Origin: DUPU01 sp050952465
GTDB lineage: Bacteria > Bacillota > Dehalobacteriia > Dehalobacteriales > Dehalobacteriaceae
Length of the DNA: 64,000 nucleotides
Direction of reading: 5' to 3'
NCBI GenBank assembly: GCA_050952465.1
Contig: JBMNKZ010000007.1
Coordinates: forward strand, 124,001-188,000
In this document: one piece after another, positions 17,479 through 26,828 of the stretch
Position numbering within the stretch: position 1 is the stretch's first letter
How the letters are laid out: every line of letters starts with the position of its first letter
Notes under the pieces: model-generated
The model's database searches: none
What the model was told of the DNA's origin: nothing
What the model saw: only the letters and a program-made list of their open reading frames with translations
Made by a program: the position numbers and the translations under genes

Positions 17479-18693
17479 TTAATCAGCAATTCTTTTTTCT
17501 CCGCTGATAGCTTGAAAAGGATTAATGTCCTGGGTCACTTCAACTACCCCAGCAAATTCACCCTTTTCATCACGAACCGCAATATATCTAATGTAGACAT
17601 ACTTGTCTCCCATATGAAGCCAAAAATCTTCCGAATCTTTTTTCCCGCTGACAAAATCCTCTACCAGCTTTTCTACAATGGCCACACTTTCCGGGGGGTG
17701 ACAGTTTTCTACCTTGCGGCCAATAATGGATCGGGCTCGGACAAAAATCCGCTCTTTATTTGCCGAGAAATACTTGACGATACCCTCTTTATCTACGAAA
17801 GTAATATCTACCGGCAGATGATTGAAAATCAGGCTGATTTCCTTGGGGGTGAGCACTCCCGTGTCAAATTTTATGTATCCTTTAGTTTTATCAGCGTCGG
17901 TGCCGGGAACGCTGTCTTTTACATTCAGATTAACAGGCCGCCATTCATTTTTAGGCTCGATCAGACAATAACCGATTTCATCACTATCCTCCATAATATG
18001 GTACCACTCATCTTCCGTCAAAACCTTTAAGGCAGTTTGGAAGAGCACCTTTTCTTCCTTTGAAATCATGTCCGTTATTTTCGTGAGCACCAGTTCCAGT
18101 TTTTCCTCCAACTCGGACTTTACTTCCGGGCTGTAGGCTGAGGACATTTTTTTAACCGCCTTAAGGAGGTCTCTAATCTCATCATCATGGGACCACATGA
18201 TTTTGGAAGGACCGACAATTTCATATTTCTCAAGGAAGGGAAAAAGGAGATTTTCCTTCCGACTGTAATGCTTTTCCACATCCCAGAGGAAATTAATCTT
18301 ATCCCTAAGCTTGAGCAGATTCTCCTGACTGGGATTATTCTTAAAATCGCCCACCACTTCTTTTGTTTCCCCGACCAGCTTTTCTATAGCCCTGTTTTCC
18401 AGCTTGAAAGTATGTATGGGATGACCGGGTTTTAGCTCTATTTCCGTTCTTTTCTCCAGCGCCTTTTTAAAAATCTCCAGATGTACATCACAAAGTCTCC
18501 GTACTTCCTCCACCGGAAGACCTTCATTTATTAATTCCTGCTCAATGACGGACAATTCCTCAGGGGCAATATCCTTAACTATTTCATCAAATTTTCCTTT
18601 GACTTCTTCTACAGATTTTCCTTGATGCAATTCCAGAATAATTTCCTTGGTTTTCTCCTTGCGATATTCCCGATTATTGATAAGTTCACTCAA
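17479..18693 (-). CDS. DUF438 protein with hemerythrin and PAS domains
   Basis: 404 residues, TTG start with AAAGGAGGT upstream. Order: DUF438 (about 1-70), hemerythrin HHE domain (about 90-230, with HPIHTF, EKHYSRKENLLFPFLEKY and MWSHDDEI giving the di-iron histidines and acids), then a C-terminal PAS domain (about 295-395; ITFVDKEGIVKYFSANKERIFVR, GRKVENCHPPESV). Such proteins are common in anaerobic Firmicutes and probably sense O2, NO or redox through the di-iron site and a bound cofactor. No output domain is attached, so the partner is unknown. Confidence 0.92.
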   Translation of the reverse strand: MSELINNREYRKEKTKEIILELHQGKSVEEVKGKFDEIVKDIAPEELSVIEQELINEGLPVEEVRRLCDVHLEIFKKALEKRTEIELKPGHPIHTFKLENRAIEKLVGETKEVVGDFKNNPSQENLLKLRDKINFLWDVEKHYSRKENLLFPFLEKYEIVGPSKIMWSHDDEIRDLLKAVKKMSSAYSPEVKSELEEKLELVLTKITDMISKEEKVLFQTALKVLTEDEWYHIMEDSDEIGYCLIEPKNEWRPVNLNVKDSVPGTDADKTKGYIKFDTGVLTPKEISLIFNHLPVDITFVDKEGIVKYFSANKERIFVRARSIIGRKVENCHPPESVAIVEKLVEDFVSGKKDSEDFWLHMGDKYVYIRYIAVRDEKGEFAGVVEVTQDINPFQAISGEKRIAD

Positions 18694-18757
18694 GAAAGGC
18701 CACCTCCTTTAACCTGCCCAGCCGGTTTAGTTTATTTTAGAAATTTGGTTATGCTGA

Positions 18758-18889
18758 TTATCTTTTCGTGTTTGGACCTAACGCTTGCTTTTTTATATTA
18801 TGATCCTTGTTTTCCGTGGCAGGCAAGTTCTCCCCGACATTTCTATTTTGGCTTTCCGCCTTATTAGTTACTTGATTCCTTTTTGACAT
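18758..18889 (-). CDS. Small hydrophilic protein (43 aa), possible spore protein
   Basis: ATG 18889 has AGGTG six bases upstream. The product begins MSKRNQVTNKAESQNRN and ends KQALGPNTKR; it is rich in Asn, Lys and Gln, without hydrophobic segments, much like minor small acid-soluble spore proteins (SspP/SspN type) in composition, though I cannot name the family. It sits 64 bases upstream of the DUF438 gene on the same strand and could share its transcript. Confidence 0.55.
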   Translation of the reverse strand: MSKRNQVTNKAESQNRNVGENLPATENKDHNIKKQALGPNTKR

Positions 18890-18982
18890 TGTCTTCACCT
18901 CAGGTTTAGTCTTCCCCTACCCCAGAAATTAATGCAAAAGTCACCGGATGTTGACGGTGTATCTTTAAAGTGCATTATAAAT

Positions 18983-19012
18983 AGGCCTCATGGAAGAAGT
19001 TCCATGAGGCCT
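18983..19012 (-). terminator. Terminator hairpin after the aminotransferase
   Basis: Perfect 13-bp stem AGGCCTCATGGAA/TTCCATGAGGCCT with GAAG loop, 47 bases beyond the stop of the minus-strand aminotransferase; the following ATTTATAAT is only moderately T-rich. Confidence 0.6.
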
Positions 19013-19058
19013 CTATTAAAAAATTAAGATCTATTAAAATCTGCTGACTCAATTTTAA

Positions 19059-20222
19059 TTATTTTTTCATTTTAGTTTTCATATGTTCCAGTCTATTAAG
19101 GGCACTATACAAGGTCTCATCCTTCTTGGCAAAATGAAGCCTAATCAGATGATTTACATTTTCCCTAAAGAAACTTGAACCGGGAACTGCAGCAACTCCA
19201 ACATCTCTTGCCATCTTTTCACAGAATTCAAGATCGCTGTCATACTTAAACTCCGAGATATCAAGCATGACATAATATGCCCCCTGAGGCGTGGTATGAG
19301 AAATACCTATATCGTCCAGGCCTTTCAGGAAAAGATCCCTTTTTTTAGCATATTTATCCCGTAAAGAATCATAATAGTCCAAGCCAAATTTAAGGCCAAC
19401 AACTGCCGCTTCCTGTAGAGGTGACGGAGCACCGACAGTAAGGAAATCATGTACCTTCCGAGCCACATCAGCAACATTTGCCGGAGCGATTATATAGCCA
19501 AGCCGCCAGCCGGTAATGGAATATGTTTTTGATAGAGAGCTACATGATATAGTACGTTCAAACATCCCAGGAAGAGATGCAAAATAAATATGACGGTATG
19601 GCTTATAAACGATGTGCTCATAAGGCTCATCGGTAATGACAAAAGTATCGTGTTTTTCCGCAAGAGCGGCAATGATTTTTAATTCCTCCTCTGTAAAAAC
19701 CTTTCCAGACGGATTGGAAGGGTTACAAAGAATTAATGCCTTGGGCTTTTGAGCAAAGGCTGCTTCCAATTCATCAACAGAAAAATTAAATTCAGGGGGA
19801 TGAAGGGGTACAAAAATCGGCTCCGCTCCGGAAAGGATAGTGTCTGCTTTGTAGTTTTCATAAAATGGAGAAAATATGATTACCTTATCCCCCGGGTTGG
19901 TAACAGTCATCATCACAGCCATCATTGCTTCCGTGCTTCCACAGGTTACAACAACTTCTTTTTCAGGGTCAATTTTTCTACCCATAAAATAAGTTTGTTT
20001 TTGTGCCAAAGCCTTACGAAAGTTTTCGGCACCCCATGTGATCGAATATTGATGTGGCCCGGCATATGCAATCTCTCGAAGCTTGTCAAGGATTTCCTGG
20101 GGCGGGTCAAAATCGGGAAAGCCCTGAGATAGGTTGACTGCTCCGTATTGATTTGAGATTCGCGTCATGCGTCTGATCACCGAATCTGTAAAGTTTGCAG
20201 TTCTTTGAGATAATTTAGGCAT
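19059..20222 (-). CDS. PLP-dependent class I/II aminotransferase
   Basis: 387 residues, the normal size. Motifs: VNLSQGFPDFDPP, AMMAVMMTVTNPGD, NPSNPSGKVF, DEPYEHI and the PLP lysine in SSLSKTYSITGWRLGY. This fits the aspartate/aromatic aminotransferase branch (fold type I, class I-gamma); the precise amino acid cannot be read from sequence. ATG with AAAGGAG upstream. It is divergent from dapL, across 277 bases in which I see nothing else; no riboswitch is evident. Confidence 0.92.
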   Translation of the reverse strand: MPKLSQRTANFTDSVIRRMTRISNQYGAVNLSQGFPDFDPPQEILDKLREIAYAGPHQYSITWGAENFRKALAQKQTYFMGRKIDPEKEVVVTCGSTEAMMAVMMTVTNPGDKVIIFSPFYENYKADTILSGAEPIFVPLHPPEFNFSVDELEAAFAQKPKALILCNPSNPSGKVFTEEELKIIAALAEKHDTFVITDEPYEHIVYKPYRHIYFASLPGMFERTISCSSLSKTYSITGWRLGYIIAPANVADVARKVHDFLTVGAPSPLQEAAVVGLKFGLDYYDSLRDKYAKKRDLFLKGLDDIGISHTTPQGAYYVMLDISEFKYDSDLEFCEKMARDVGVAAVPGSSFFRENVNHLIRLHFAKKDETLYSALNRLEHMKTKMKK

Positions 20223-20499
20223 AATTTACTCCTTTGTGATCATATTGAATTTCTTTAACCCTCGTCAATCAATCGGAATATTTCGATGCATTTTTAGGTG
20301 TTTATAATTTTATTACCTATTACGTTTATTTTCGATATTGTAGCATTGAAGATAATTAATTGTCAATGGCCCATTTCCGATAATTTCCATAGGTTTTATC
20401 AGTAATGCAAGTTGTTGGATTGAGTTGAAAAAATTTTGTAAAACTTATATAATTCTTCCTAATAGAAAGTTAAATTTTACATAGAAAGGCCTGAGGAAA

Positions 20500-21729
20500 A
20501 TGGCACTGATTAACGAAAATTATCTTAAACTACCGGGAAGTTATCTTTTTTCGGAAATAGGGAGGAGGGTCAACCAATTCAAACAGGCTAACCCTGATGC
20601 CGATATCATAAGACTCGGTATTGGCGATGTCACCCTACCTTTGCCTCCGGCAGTAATAGAGGGGTTAAAAAAGGGTATAGAGGAAATGAGCCGTAAGGAG
20701 ACCTTCAAAGGTTACGGCCCGGAACAAGGTTATCAGTTCCTGATCGAGAAAATCATTGAAAACGATTTTCGACCCCGCGGTGTGGAGTTAGCTGTAGATG
20801 AAGTTTTTGTCAGCGACGGTGCCAAAAGCGACACCGCCAATTTCCAAGAGCTTTTTGGCATTGATAACGTCGTAGCCGTAACGGATCCTGTTTATCCTGT
20901 TTACGTGGACAGTAATGTGATGGCGGGACGAACCGGCATTTACAACTCTAAAGGACAGTTTGATAAAATAGTTTATCTTCCCTGTACTGAGGAAAACGGC
21001 ATGAAGCCCGAGCTACCTAAAACAAAGGTAGATATGATCTATTTGTGCTTCCCCAATAACCCAACAGGGATGACACTCTCAAAGGAAGAATTAAAAAAGT
21101 GGATTGATTATGCCTGGGAAAATCAAACTGTCATCCTTTATGACTCTGCCTACGAGGCTTACATCCAAGAGGACGGAGTTCCCCACAGTATATTTGAGAT
21201 CGAAGGTGCCCGAGAGGTCGCGGTGGAGTTTAGGAGTTTTTCAAAAACTGCCGGCTTTACCGGTACCAGATGTGCCTATACTGTTGTGCCTAAAGAGGTC
21301 AAGGTATATGACTCTGCCGGTAAAAGCCACAGCCTAAACCAGCTCTGGCTGAGAAGACAGACTACAAAATTCAATGGGGTTTCCTACCCTGTGCAAGTCG
21401 GGGCAGCGGCGGTTTACTCTGAAGAAGGGAAAAAGCAGATTAAAGAAATGGTCAGCTACTATATGGAAAATGCTCGGATCATCAGAGAAGGCCTCACGGA
21501 CGCCGGTTACAAAGTCTTTGGCGGTGTAAATGCTCCTTATATCTGGATGAAAACCCCCGACAATATGAAATCATGGGAATTCTTTGACAGGCTGATGCAG
21601 AAGGCCCATGTAGTGGGCACACCTGGGGTAGGTTTTGGTTTAAACGGCGAAGGGTATTTTAGATTAACTTCCTTCGGCGATCGGGAAAATACAAAAAAAG
21701 CGGTGGAGAGAATCAGAACTCGGCTTTAG
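20500..21729 (+). CDS. dapL: LL-diaminopimelate aminotransferase
   Basis: 409 residues, matching DapL throughout (INENYLKLPGSYLFSEIGRR, IRLGIGDVTLPLPP, FVSDGAKSD, FPNNPTGMTLSKEELK, PLP lysine in RSFSKTAGFTGTR). It converts tetrahydrodipicolinate directly to LL-diaminopimelate with glutamate, bypassing the succinylase/acetylase steps; this variant is typical of Clostridia of the Desulfotomaculum/Moorella kind. It feeds lysine, peptidoglycan and dipicolinate synthesis. Single gene, followed by a terminator. Confidence 0.96.
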   Translation: MALINENYLKLPGSYLFSEIGRRVNQFKQANPDADIIRLGIGDVTLPLPPAVIEGLKKGIEEMSRKETFKGYGPEQGYQFLIEKIIENDFRPRGVELAVDEVFVSDGAKSDTANFQELFGIDNVVAVTDPVYPVYVDSNVMAGRTGIYNSKGQFDKIVYLPCTEENGMKPELPKTKVDMIYLCFPNNPTGMTLSKEELKKWIDYAWENQTVILYDSAYEAYIQEDGVPHSIFEIEGAREVAVEFRSFSKTAGFTGTRCAYTVVPKEVKVYDSAGKSHSLNQLWLRRQTTKFNGVSYPVQVGAAAVYSEEGKKQIKEMVSYYMENARIIREGLTDAGYKVFGGVNAPYIWMKTPDNMKSWEFFDRLMQKAHVVGTPGVGFGLNGEGYFRLTSFGDRENTKKAVERIRTRL

Positions 21730-21753
21730 ACAGTGAAAAAATAAAAATACCTA

Positions 21754-21788
21754 TGACGCCAATCGCTGAGTACCGGTTGGCGTCATTT
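21754..21788 (+). terminator. Terminator after dapL
   Basis: 9-bp stem TGACGCCAA/TTGGCGTCA followed by TTTCAT; loop of 14 nt. Confidence 0.75.
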
Positions 21789-21829
21789 CATAAGGCTAAG
21801 TTAAGCGTATTAAGCTATTAAATTAAATC

Positions 21830-22594
21830 TCATTTTCTCATTCCTGTGTAGATAAGGATCGCATCTCTCAGGAAAGCTGCCGTCCCGGTCTGTTCCTTAT
21901 CATAGTAGGCGGTAAATCTTTCATCATCAACATACATCTGAGCTAGGCCAGCATGTGCTTCCTTAGAGTAAGAGGGCCAAGTAAAACACAACCATTGACG
22001 GTGCAGATCCGCCGCTTTCTGGGCTAGTTCACCTGCCGGATCACCAGTTTTAAATGCCTCGTTTAGGGTGTCAATGACCTCAGTGGCAAGTCTCTCCATT
22101 TCTTGATACTGCTCCTGAGTCATGTTTTTAAACTTTTGGTTTGATTGATTTACTGTTTCCTCACCGTACTTATTTCGAATTTCTTCCCCATATTTTTTCT
22201 CATTTTCATCGATTAATCGTTGCTTGAAACCCTCAAACTTTTCTTTATCCGTCATTTCAATTCTCCCTTCTGATAAAGCTATGGTTTTATCCACATTTTC
22301 AATTAATAAGTCTAATCGTTCCCTTTTTTCCAGGAGTTTTTTCCGATGCTCTCTCAAAGCAGCCATTCTATCAAAGGCAGGGGCAGTTACTATCTTCTTG
22401 ATATCTTCCAAACTAACACCTAATTCCCGATAAAATAAGATTTGTTGCAGCTGATCAACTTCCTTTTGCCCATAAATCCGGTATCCTGATGAGTTAATTC
22501 TTGCCGGCTTAAGAATTCCTATTTCATCGTAATACCTAAGTGTCCTGGTACTAACCCCCGCTAGGCTTCCCAGTTTTTGTACCGTATACTCCAT
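21830..22594 (-). CDS. MerR-family regulator with TipAS effector domain
   Basis: 254 residues. N-terminal MerR winged helix (YTVQKLGSLAGVSTRTLRYYDEIGIL, SGYRIYGQ), a coiled-coil dimerisation helix (about 75-110), and a C-terminal TipAS domain (about 115-254; RHQWLCFTWPSYS-like core), which in TipAL and Mta binds drugs or peptides. The protein would twist its 19-bp-spacer promoter into activity on ligand binding; such a promoter lies just upstream (22615-22645), so it is probably autoregulated. No efflux pump is adjacent. Confidence 0.93.
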   Translation of the reverse strand: MEYTVQKLGSLAGVSTRTLRYYDEIGILKPARINSSGYRIYGQKEVDQLQQILFYRELGVSLEDIKKIVTAPAFDRMAALREHRKKLLEKRERLDLLIENVDKTIALSEGRIEMTDKEKFEGFKQRLIDENEKKYGEEIRNKYGEETVNQSNQKFKNMTQEQYQEMERLATEVIDTLNEAFKTGDPAGELAQKAADLHRQWLCFTWPSYSKEAHAGLAQMYVDDERFTAYYDKEQTGTAAFLRDAILIYTGMRK

Positions 22595-22614
22595 AAGTCT
22601 CCTCCTCGAAAACT

Positions 22615-22645
22615 AATATACACCTTAACGTAACGTCAATGTCAA
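22615..22645 (-). promoter_or_regulatory. MerR-type promoter with 19-bp spacer
   Basis: On the minus strand, TTGACA (22640-22645) and TATATT (22615-22620) are separated by exactly 19 bases containing an ACGTTACGT-centred dyad, the layout recognised by MerR-family activators. The start codon of the MerR gene lies 20 bases beyond the -10. Confidence 0.8.
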
Positions 22646-22685
22646 CAATATATTTAACCGGATCCTAAGAAAACATCAGCATCTT

Positions 22686-23489
22686 TTAAATGGGGAAAAC
22701 AGATTTATCAGTAAGATATATTGCATCCTTCTTGCACCCTGCCCGGCAAACTCCACAGCCGTAACATTTCAATGGGTTGATATAACATTTGGAGTTTGAG
22801 ATTGAATATGTGATTGCCCCAAATTGACAGAGCTTTTGGCAGTTCCGGCACCCTATGCACTTTTCCGATTCCAGTTCTGCCACATATTCAGCTTTAAACA
22901 TCAGATTCATTAAGTCAGAGCTTACCTGAAGCCTATAAGCCAAACAATCATGGTCGCAATTACAGATAGCACCGATATAAGGAGTTTTGAAAGTCCAAAT
23001 AGAATGGATTAGCCCTTTTTGATCAAATTCCCGGAGAATTTCTTTTGCTTCTGCTGCGGTCAAAGTCTCTAAATTAGCCTTAAGTTCCGACCAATCATGT
23101 ACCAATCCGGTGGGGTCAATACCTAAAAGCAGACAATACCGGGCATCATTTTTGCCCGTTGTGATACTTCGGCAGATACATGGGATGCGAGTAATGGTCT
23201 GCACCATGTCTACAATTTTTTCTGCATCCTCCAGAGGCACAACTTGTCCAAAATGAAACTGTTTCATCCCGGCTGTTGCCATTTTGCGGATGAAGCGATG
23301 GACTAGCGGCAGCTTATTCTTCGTCCAGTCTAACCTGGCAAAATTTTTATCAGCATTTTTACGGATACTTGAAATAAAGTGCTCCACATAGGCCTTGCGC
23401 CCATCTTCCGCCAGCAGCTCGGCCGAATAATGCTGCATCACTTCGTACCACTTTTTCCCTTCGCCATGTTTTAGGCAAAACTCACACAA
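22686..23489 (-). CDS. 4Fe-4S ferredoxin-domain protein
   Basis: 267 residues from TTG 23489, which lies eight bases after GAGGAG and makes the protein begin (M)CEFCLKHGEG; the in-frame GTG at 23498 abuts the site. The N-terminal 190 residues hold isolated Cys motifs (CEFC, IPCICRS, ICNCDHDC); the C-terminus has two [4Fe-4S] clusters (CIGCRNCQKLC, CYGCGVCRAGC). It resembles cytosolic ferredoxin-like proteins of strict anaerobes whose partners are unknown. Monocistronic. Confidence 0.85.
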   Translation of the reverse strand: MCEFCLKHGEGKKWYEVMQHYSAELLAEDGRKAYVEHFISSIRKNADKNFARLDWTKNKLPLVHRFIRKMATAGMKQFHFGQVVPLEDAEKIVDMVQTITRIPCICRSITTGKNDARYCLLLGIDPTGLVHDWSELKANLETLTAAEAKEILREFDQKGLIHSIWTFKTPYIGAICNCDHDCLAYRLQVSSDLMNLMFKAEYVAELESEKCIGCRNCQKLCQFGAITYSISNSKCYINPLKCYGCGVCRAGCKKDAIYLTDKSVFPI

Positions 23490-23733
23490 ATTTATCACTC
23501 CTCGAAAGCCGGATACTTACCGGATAGTCTGCTGCTTATTCCATCAATTATGCCTTTCATGTATGCCTTTTAACTAATATTACCCGGACATCCTGGGTTT
23601 TCCTGCCCCGACTTTTTTACGGAGGAAATAAATTTCAGCCCCATATTTATTTAGCATGAATAAAAAACCGTCACCCTTCGGTTAACGGCTAAAAACATCT
23701 GACGATTTTTGCTCTTCAGTTTTTGCGCCTTAT

Positions 23734-24351
23734 TTAAAATCCCTGATTAAAAGGATCCTTTTCCCTTCGTTCCGGATTGCCTTGAATACCCTTTCGAAAG
23801 AAAACCATCATAAAAGTATAAAATATAATAAAAATATCAATGAGAAAAGATTGATGCCTTAAATACCATAAATCGTACTCAATTCGCTCCGGCCAGAAGA
23901 TTTCATTTCTCCCTTTTATCTGAGCCCAGCCGGTGATGCCCGGTTTCATCTCCAGGCGCCTTCTTTGACGTTCGTTATATTTCGTCAGATGGTGCAGCGG
24001 GGCAGGACGGGGGCCAACGATACTCATCTCCCCTTTTAGTACATTAATCAACTGAGGAAGCTCATCTAAGCTGGTTTTTCTTAACCATTTGCCTAATGAA
24101 GTAATCCGGGAATCATTTTCCTCCAGATACATCCCGGAACCCATTTTTTCTGCTCCGGTGACCATAGTACGAAACTTAAACATATAAAATACTTTTCCGA
24201 ATTGGCCCAGCCTTTTTTGCCGAAAAATAATCTCACCAGGTGATGTCACCTTGATGAGTACGATAATAATTAACCACAAAGGACTGGATAAAATAATTAA
24301 GCATAAAGAAATGATGATATCCACGAGCCTTTTTAACCCTTTTTGGTACAT
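23734..24351 (-). CDS. Undecaprenyl-phosphate sugar-1-phosphate transferase (bacterial sugar transferase family)
   Basis: 205 residues with one N-terminal membrane helix (about 10-32) and the catalytic PF02397 domain: KRLGQFGKVFYMFKFRTM, TSLDELPQLINVLKGEMS and VGPRPAP. It starts polymer assembly by moving a sugar-1-phosphate from a nucleotide sugar to undecaprenyl phosphate. Its start codon overlaps the stop of the upstream gene by one base (TAATG), implying translational coupling. Last gene of a three-gene surface-polysaccharide operon. Confidence 0.93.
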   Translation of the reverse strand: MYQKGLKRLVDIIISLCLIILSSPLWLIIIVLIKVTSPGEIIFRQKRLGQFGKVFYMFKFRTMVTGAEKMGSGMYLEENDSRITSLGKWLRKTSLDELPQLINVLKGEMSIVGPRPAPLHHLTKYNERQRRRLEMKPGITGWAQIKGRNEIFWPERIEYDLWYLRHQSFLIDIFIIFYTFMMVFFRKGIQGNPERREKDPFNQGF

Positions 24352-25442
24352 TAGTCTGCCCCCTCCCGATAACTCGGAAAAAATTGGTTCTTTTCTACTA
24401 TTGAAGTTCCCTGCTTAATTCCTTCTTCTCGCCTAACTTTTTCTAATAAATCAACTGCTTCCGCATTGATCACTCTTTTTCCCACATAAAAATCCCGCAC
24501 ACCCTCCGGAGCAAAAGAAAGTTTATATTTATAGATCCCGTCGTTTTCCGCATAGCCACCGCCCAAAAGGAAATATTTAATTCCTTTGGACTTAGCCCAG
24601 AGAATTACCTGATGCTTGAGAAGGTTATTGGGACGACTGCTAAAAAACTCCGGCAAGGTTCCACCTAAAAAGGAGTGGATGAAACTCCTGTTAAATAATA
24701 ATAGTTCGGCGGAAATAATCTCTTTATCTTTCAACACATAAGCATATGCAAAATTCTCCGGCAAATATTCCTGAATATGATTAAAAAACTGATGAGAAAA
24801 ATAGTATTGAGACGATGCCTGGCGTCGTTTCATAGTGGCCAGGTATATTTTCTCAAAATCTTTGAGGTGATCAGAGTTTTCTTCAATGCACACCTCTAAG
24901 TTCTCTCGCACCGCTTTATTGATATTTTTTCTGTTGTGATATTGATATGACAACCAAATCTCGTTTTCCGTAAGAGTTAAATCAACTGCCACTACTTTTT
25001 TGACCTTTTCCACCTTTAAACCATCTAAATCATCCTGCCAAGGATAAAGATGATTCATAAGCAAAGGGTGGAATCTAATAAACTCCGTAACTATATTATT
25101 TTCCTGACAGTATTTCTGCCACATTTCCTGAAAATAATTAATTATTTTTGGATCTCGTAGGTTAGAACATAAAGGCCCTCCATAACCATAGGGAGATATA
25201 ACATCATAGTACTCAGAAGAAAGCTTCCCCCTAAAATAAGGCAAATCATTGATTCGGCGTAAAAAAAAAGGATAAAGCAAGTTTCCTTCCTTTGTTTCAC
25301 AGACAAAAAGCTTTCCCTGCTCCTTTTTTTCTTCTTCAAACAGTTTGCAGTAACCGGGAAAATAGAAAACATCCGCTTCCGGCACAGATTCTAGAGCATG
25401 ATTCCACCGACTCGGTGCGTCCAAATCATAAACTTGATACAA
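24351..25442 (-). CDS. FemAB/GNAT-fold acyltransferase
   Basis: About 363 residues if TTG 25442 is the start; it has GGGGTG upstream and gives (M)YQVYDLDAPSRW, like related proteins, while the frame remains open to a TTG at 25538. The C-terminal half has the FemAB/BioF2-like GNAT pattern (YHNRKNINKAVREN, YYFSHQFFNHIQEYLPENFAYAY, SAELLLFN, NNLLKHQVILWAKSKGIKYFLLGGG, split here). Such enzymes add an amino acid or acyl group to cell-wall or glycan precursors. The start is uncertain. Confidence 0.8.
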   Translation of the reverse strand: MYQVYDLDAPSRWNHALESVPEADVFYFPGYCKLFEEEKKEQGKLFVCETKEGNLLYPFFLRRINDLPYFRGKLSSEYYDVISPYGYGGPLCSNLRDPKIINYFQEMWQKYCQENNIVTEFIRFHPLLMNHLYPWQDDLDGLKVEKVKKVVAVDLTLTENEIWLSYQYHNRKNINKAVRENLEVCIEENSDHLKDFEKIYLATMKRRQASSQYYFSHQFFNHIQEYLPENFAYAYVLKDKEIISAELLLFNRSFIHSFLGGTLPEFFSSRPNNLLKHQVILWAKSKGIKYFLLGGGYAENDGIYKYKLSFAPEGVRDFYVGKRVINAEAVDLLEKVRREEGIKQGTSIVEKNQFFPSYREGAD

Positions 25443-25570
25443 CTTATCACCCCGCTGCTTGGCAATAACGTCATAATATTTTATTCCTAGAAAGTTATTT
25501 GGGTGACAAGAATAAACGAGGGTTAATGTGAGAAGCAATCGGCGTTTTGCTCAGAATGAGGTAAGAAAAT

Positions 25571-26497
25571 TCATAATTGCCGCATCCAGTCATAAGTCTT
25601 TTTTAATCCCAGAGCTATATCTACCTGAGGATTAAATCCTAAAATTTTTCGGGCTTTCTTAATCTCAATATCCAGTTTCCGTTTATCGGCAGGAATTGAA
25701 GGATCGTGAATTACTTTGCACTTTCCCCCGAAAACCATATTTACCGCTTCAGCTAATTCCAGCATAGATACAAATTGGCGGCTGGAAATATTCATGGTGC
25801 AACCTTGGGCTTCCTCCCTTGTTATAGCTAATAAAGCCCCATCCACAAAATCAGAAACATAGGTATAGGTTCTCCCTTGAGTTCCCTCGCCAAAAACGGT
25901 AAGGGGCTTGCCCTCAATAGCATTTCGCAAAAACAAAATAGGTGTACTTAAGGGGGTATTCCGGGGCCCATAGATGTCAGATACCCTAAGAATCACATAT
26001 TTCAGCCCGGAAGTTTTGCCGAGAGTTCGAATATACTGCTCCTCCGAAAGTTTTACTGCCCCATACATAGTTTCCGGTTCCAAAGGATGTTCTTCGTCGA
26101 CAGGTGTATATTTCGGATTGCCGTAAACAGCAATTGAAGAAATATGGATCAAGAGAGCCCTCTCTTTTAAACAGAAATTCAAGATATTAAAAAAACCTTT
26201 GGTGGCAGTTTCCAATTGATTAAAAATAAATTTCTGCTGCCGAAGGGCTATAGGAATCGCCAGATGAATCACAATATTTTGCCCCTTACCCGCACTAGAC
26301 ACCAAATTTTCATCGGCCATATCTCCGGAAAAAATTCGGATCTGATCCTGAATATGATGCAAGTTAGACATCCGACCGGAGTCCATACTATCTAAAACTG
26401 TAACCTCTCCTCCCAGTTCGAGAATCTTTTCACATAGGTGGGAGCCTAAGAAACCTGCCCCGCCGGTAATAAGTACCTTTTGTCCGTAAAGATCCAT
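25571..26497 (-). CDS. NAD-dependent nucleotide-sugar epimerase/dehydratase
   Basis: 308 residues of the extended short-chain dehydrogenase family. The NAD-binding loop TGGAGFLGSHL, the catalytic Ser region HISSIAVYG and the YGAVK active-site motif (YxxxK) are present. It probably makes a UDP- or GDP-linked sugar for the two genes downstream, which form an operon with it (spacing 32 bases to the open frame of the next gene). Substrate not assignable. Confidence 0.92.
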   Translation of the reverse strand: MDLYGQKVLITGGAGFLGSHLCEKILELGGEVTVLDSMDSGRMSNLHHIQDQIRIFSGDMADENLVSSAGKGQNIVIHLAIPIALRQQKFIFNQLETATKGFFNILNFCLKERALLIHISSIAVYGNPKYTPVDEEHPLEPETMYGAVKLSEEQYIRTLGKTSGLKYVILRVSDIYGPRNTPLSTPILFLRNAIEGKPLTVFGEGTQGRTYTYVSDFVDGALLAITREEAQGCTMNISSRQFVSMLELAEAVNMVFGGKCKVIHDPSIPADKRKLDIEIKKARKILGFNPQVDIALGLKKTYDWMRQL

Positions 26498-26666
26498 CTC
26501 TGTTTCCCCCTAAAATTGATGTCATTATTAAATATCCTATGTGCGTTCCCTTAATAAGTGACAAACCTAGGAGTCCCCATTAACGCAGCCAAGTTTCATT
26601 ACTGCTCCATAATTTTCGCTTTAAAACCTCCGTGCAAAACAAAACGTCCTTATGATCATTCATATG

Positions 26667-26712
26667 TATACCTTTGATATACCCAGTGTATAGTCATGAA
26701 ATACCCATGGTA
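26667..26712 (+). promoter_or_regulatory. Three phased ATAC-N5-GTAT operators upstream of glcB
   Basis: Sites: ATACcttTGATAT (26667-26679, one mismatch), ATACccagtGTAT (26678-26690) and ATACccatgGTAT (26700-26712). Centres are 11 and 22 bases apart, one and two helical turns, as expected for a LysR-type tetramer. They lie 117-160 bases upstream of the malate synthase start, in a 331-bp gene-free interval with nothing else evident. The regulator is probably the LysR gene at 29061. Confidence 0.6.
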
Positions 26713-26828
26713 TAACCTAATTGCATAACCATTATTCGAAATTAGTATTTTCATAATTCACAAAAAGCTCTTACAATAATGAATTAAATTACAATAGAGA
26801 TAATATTTTTCAAGGGGAGGAAAATATC

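Noticed and set aside
20223..20499. Search for a lysine riboswitch or T-box ahead of dapL
   Set aside because: The 277 bases show no terminator-antiterminator pair, T-box motif or lysine-riboswitch-like folding.
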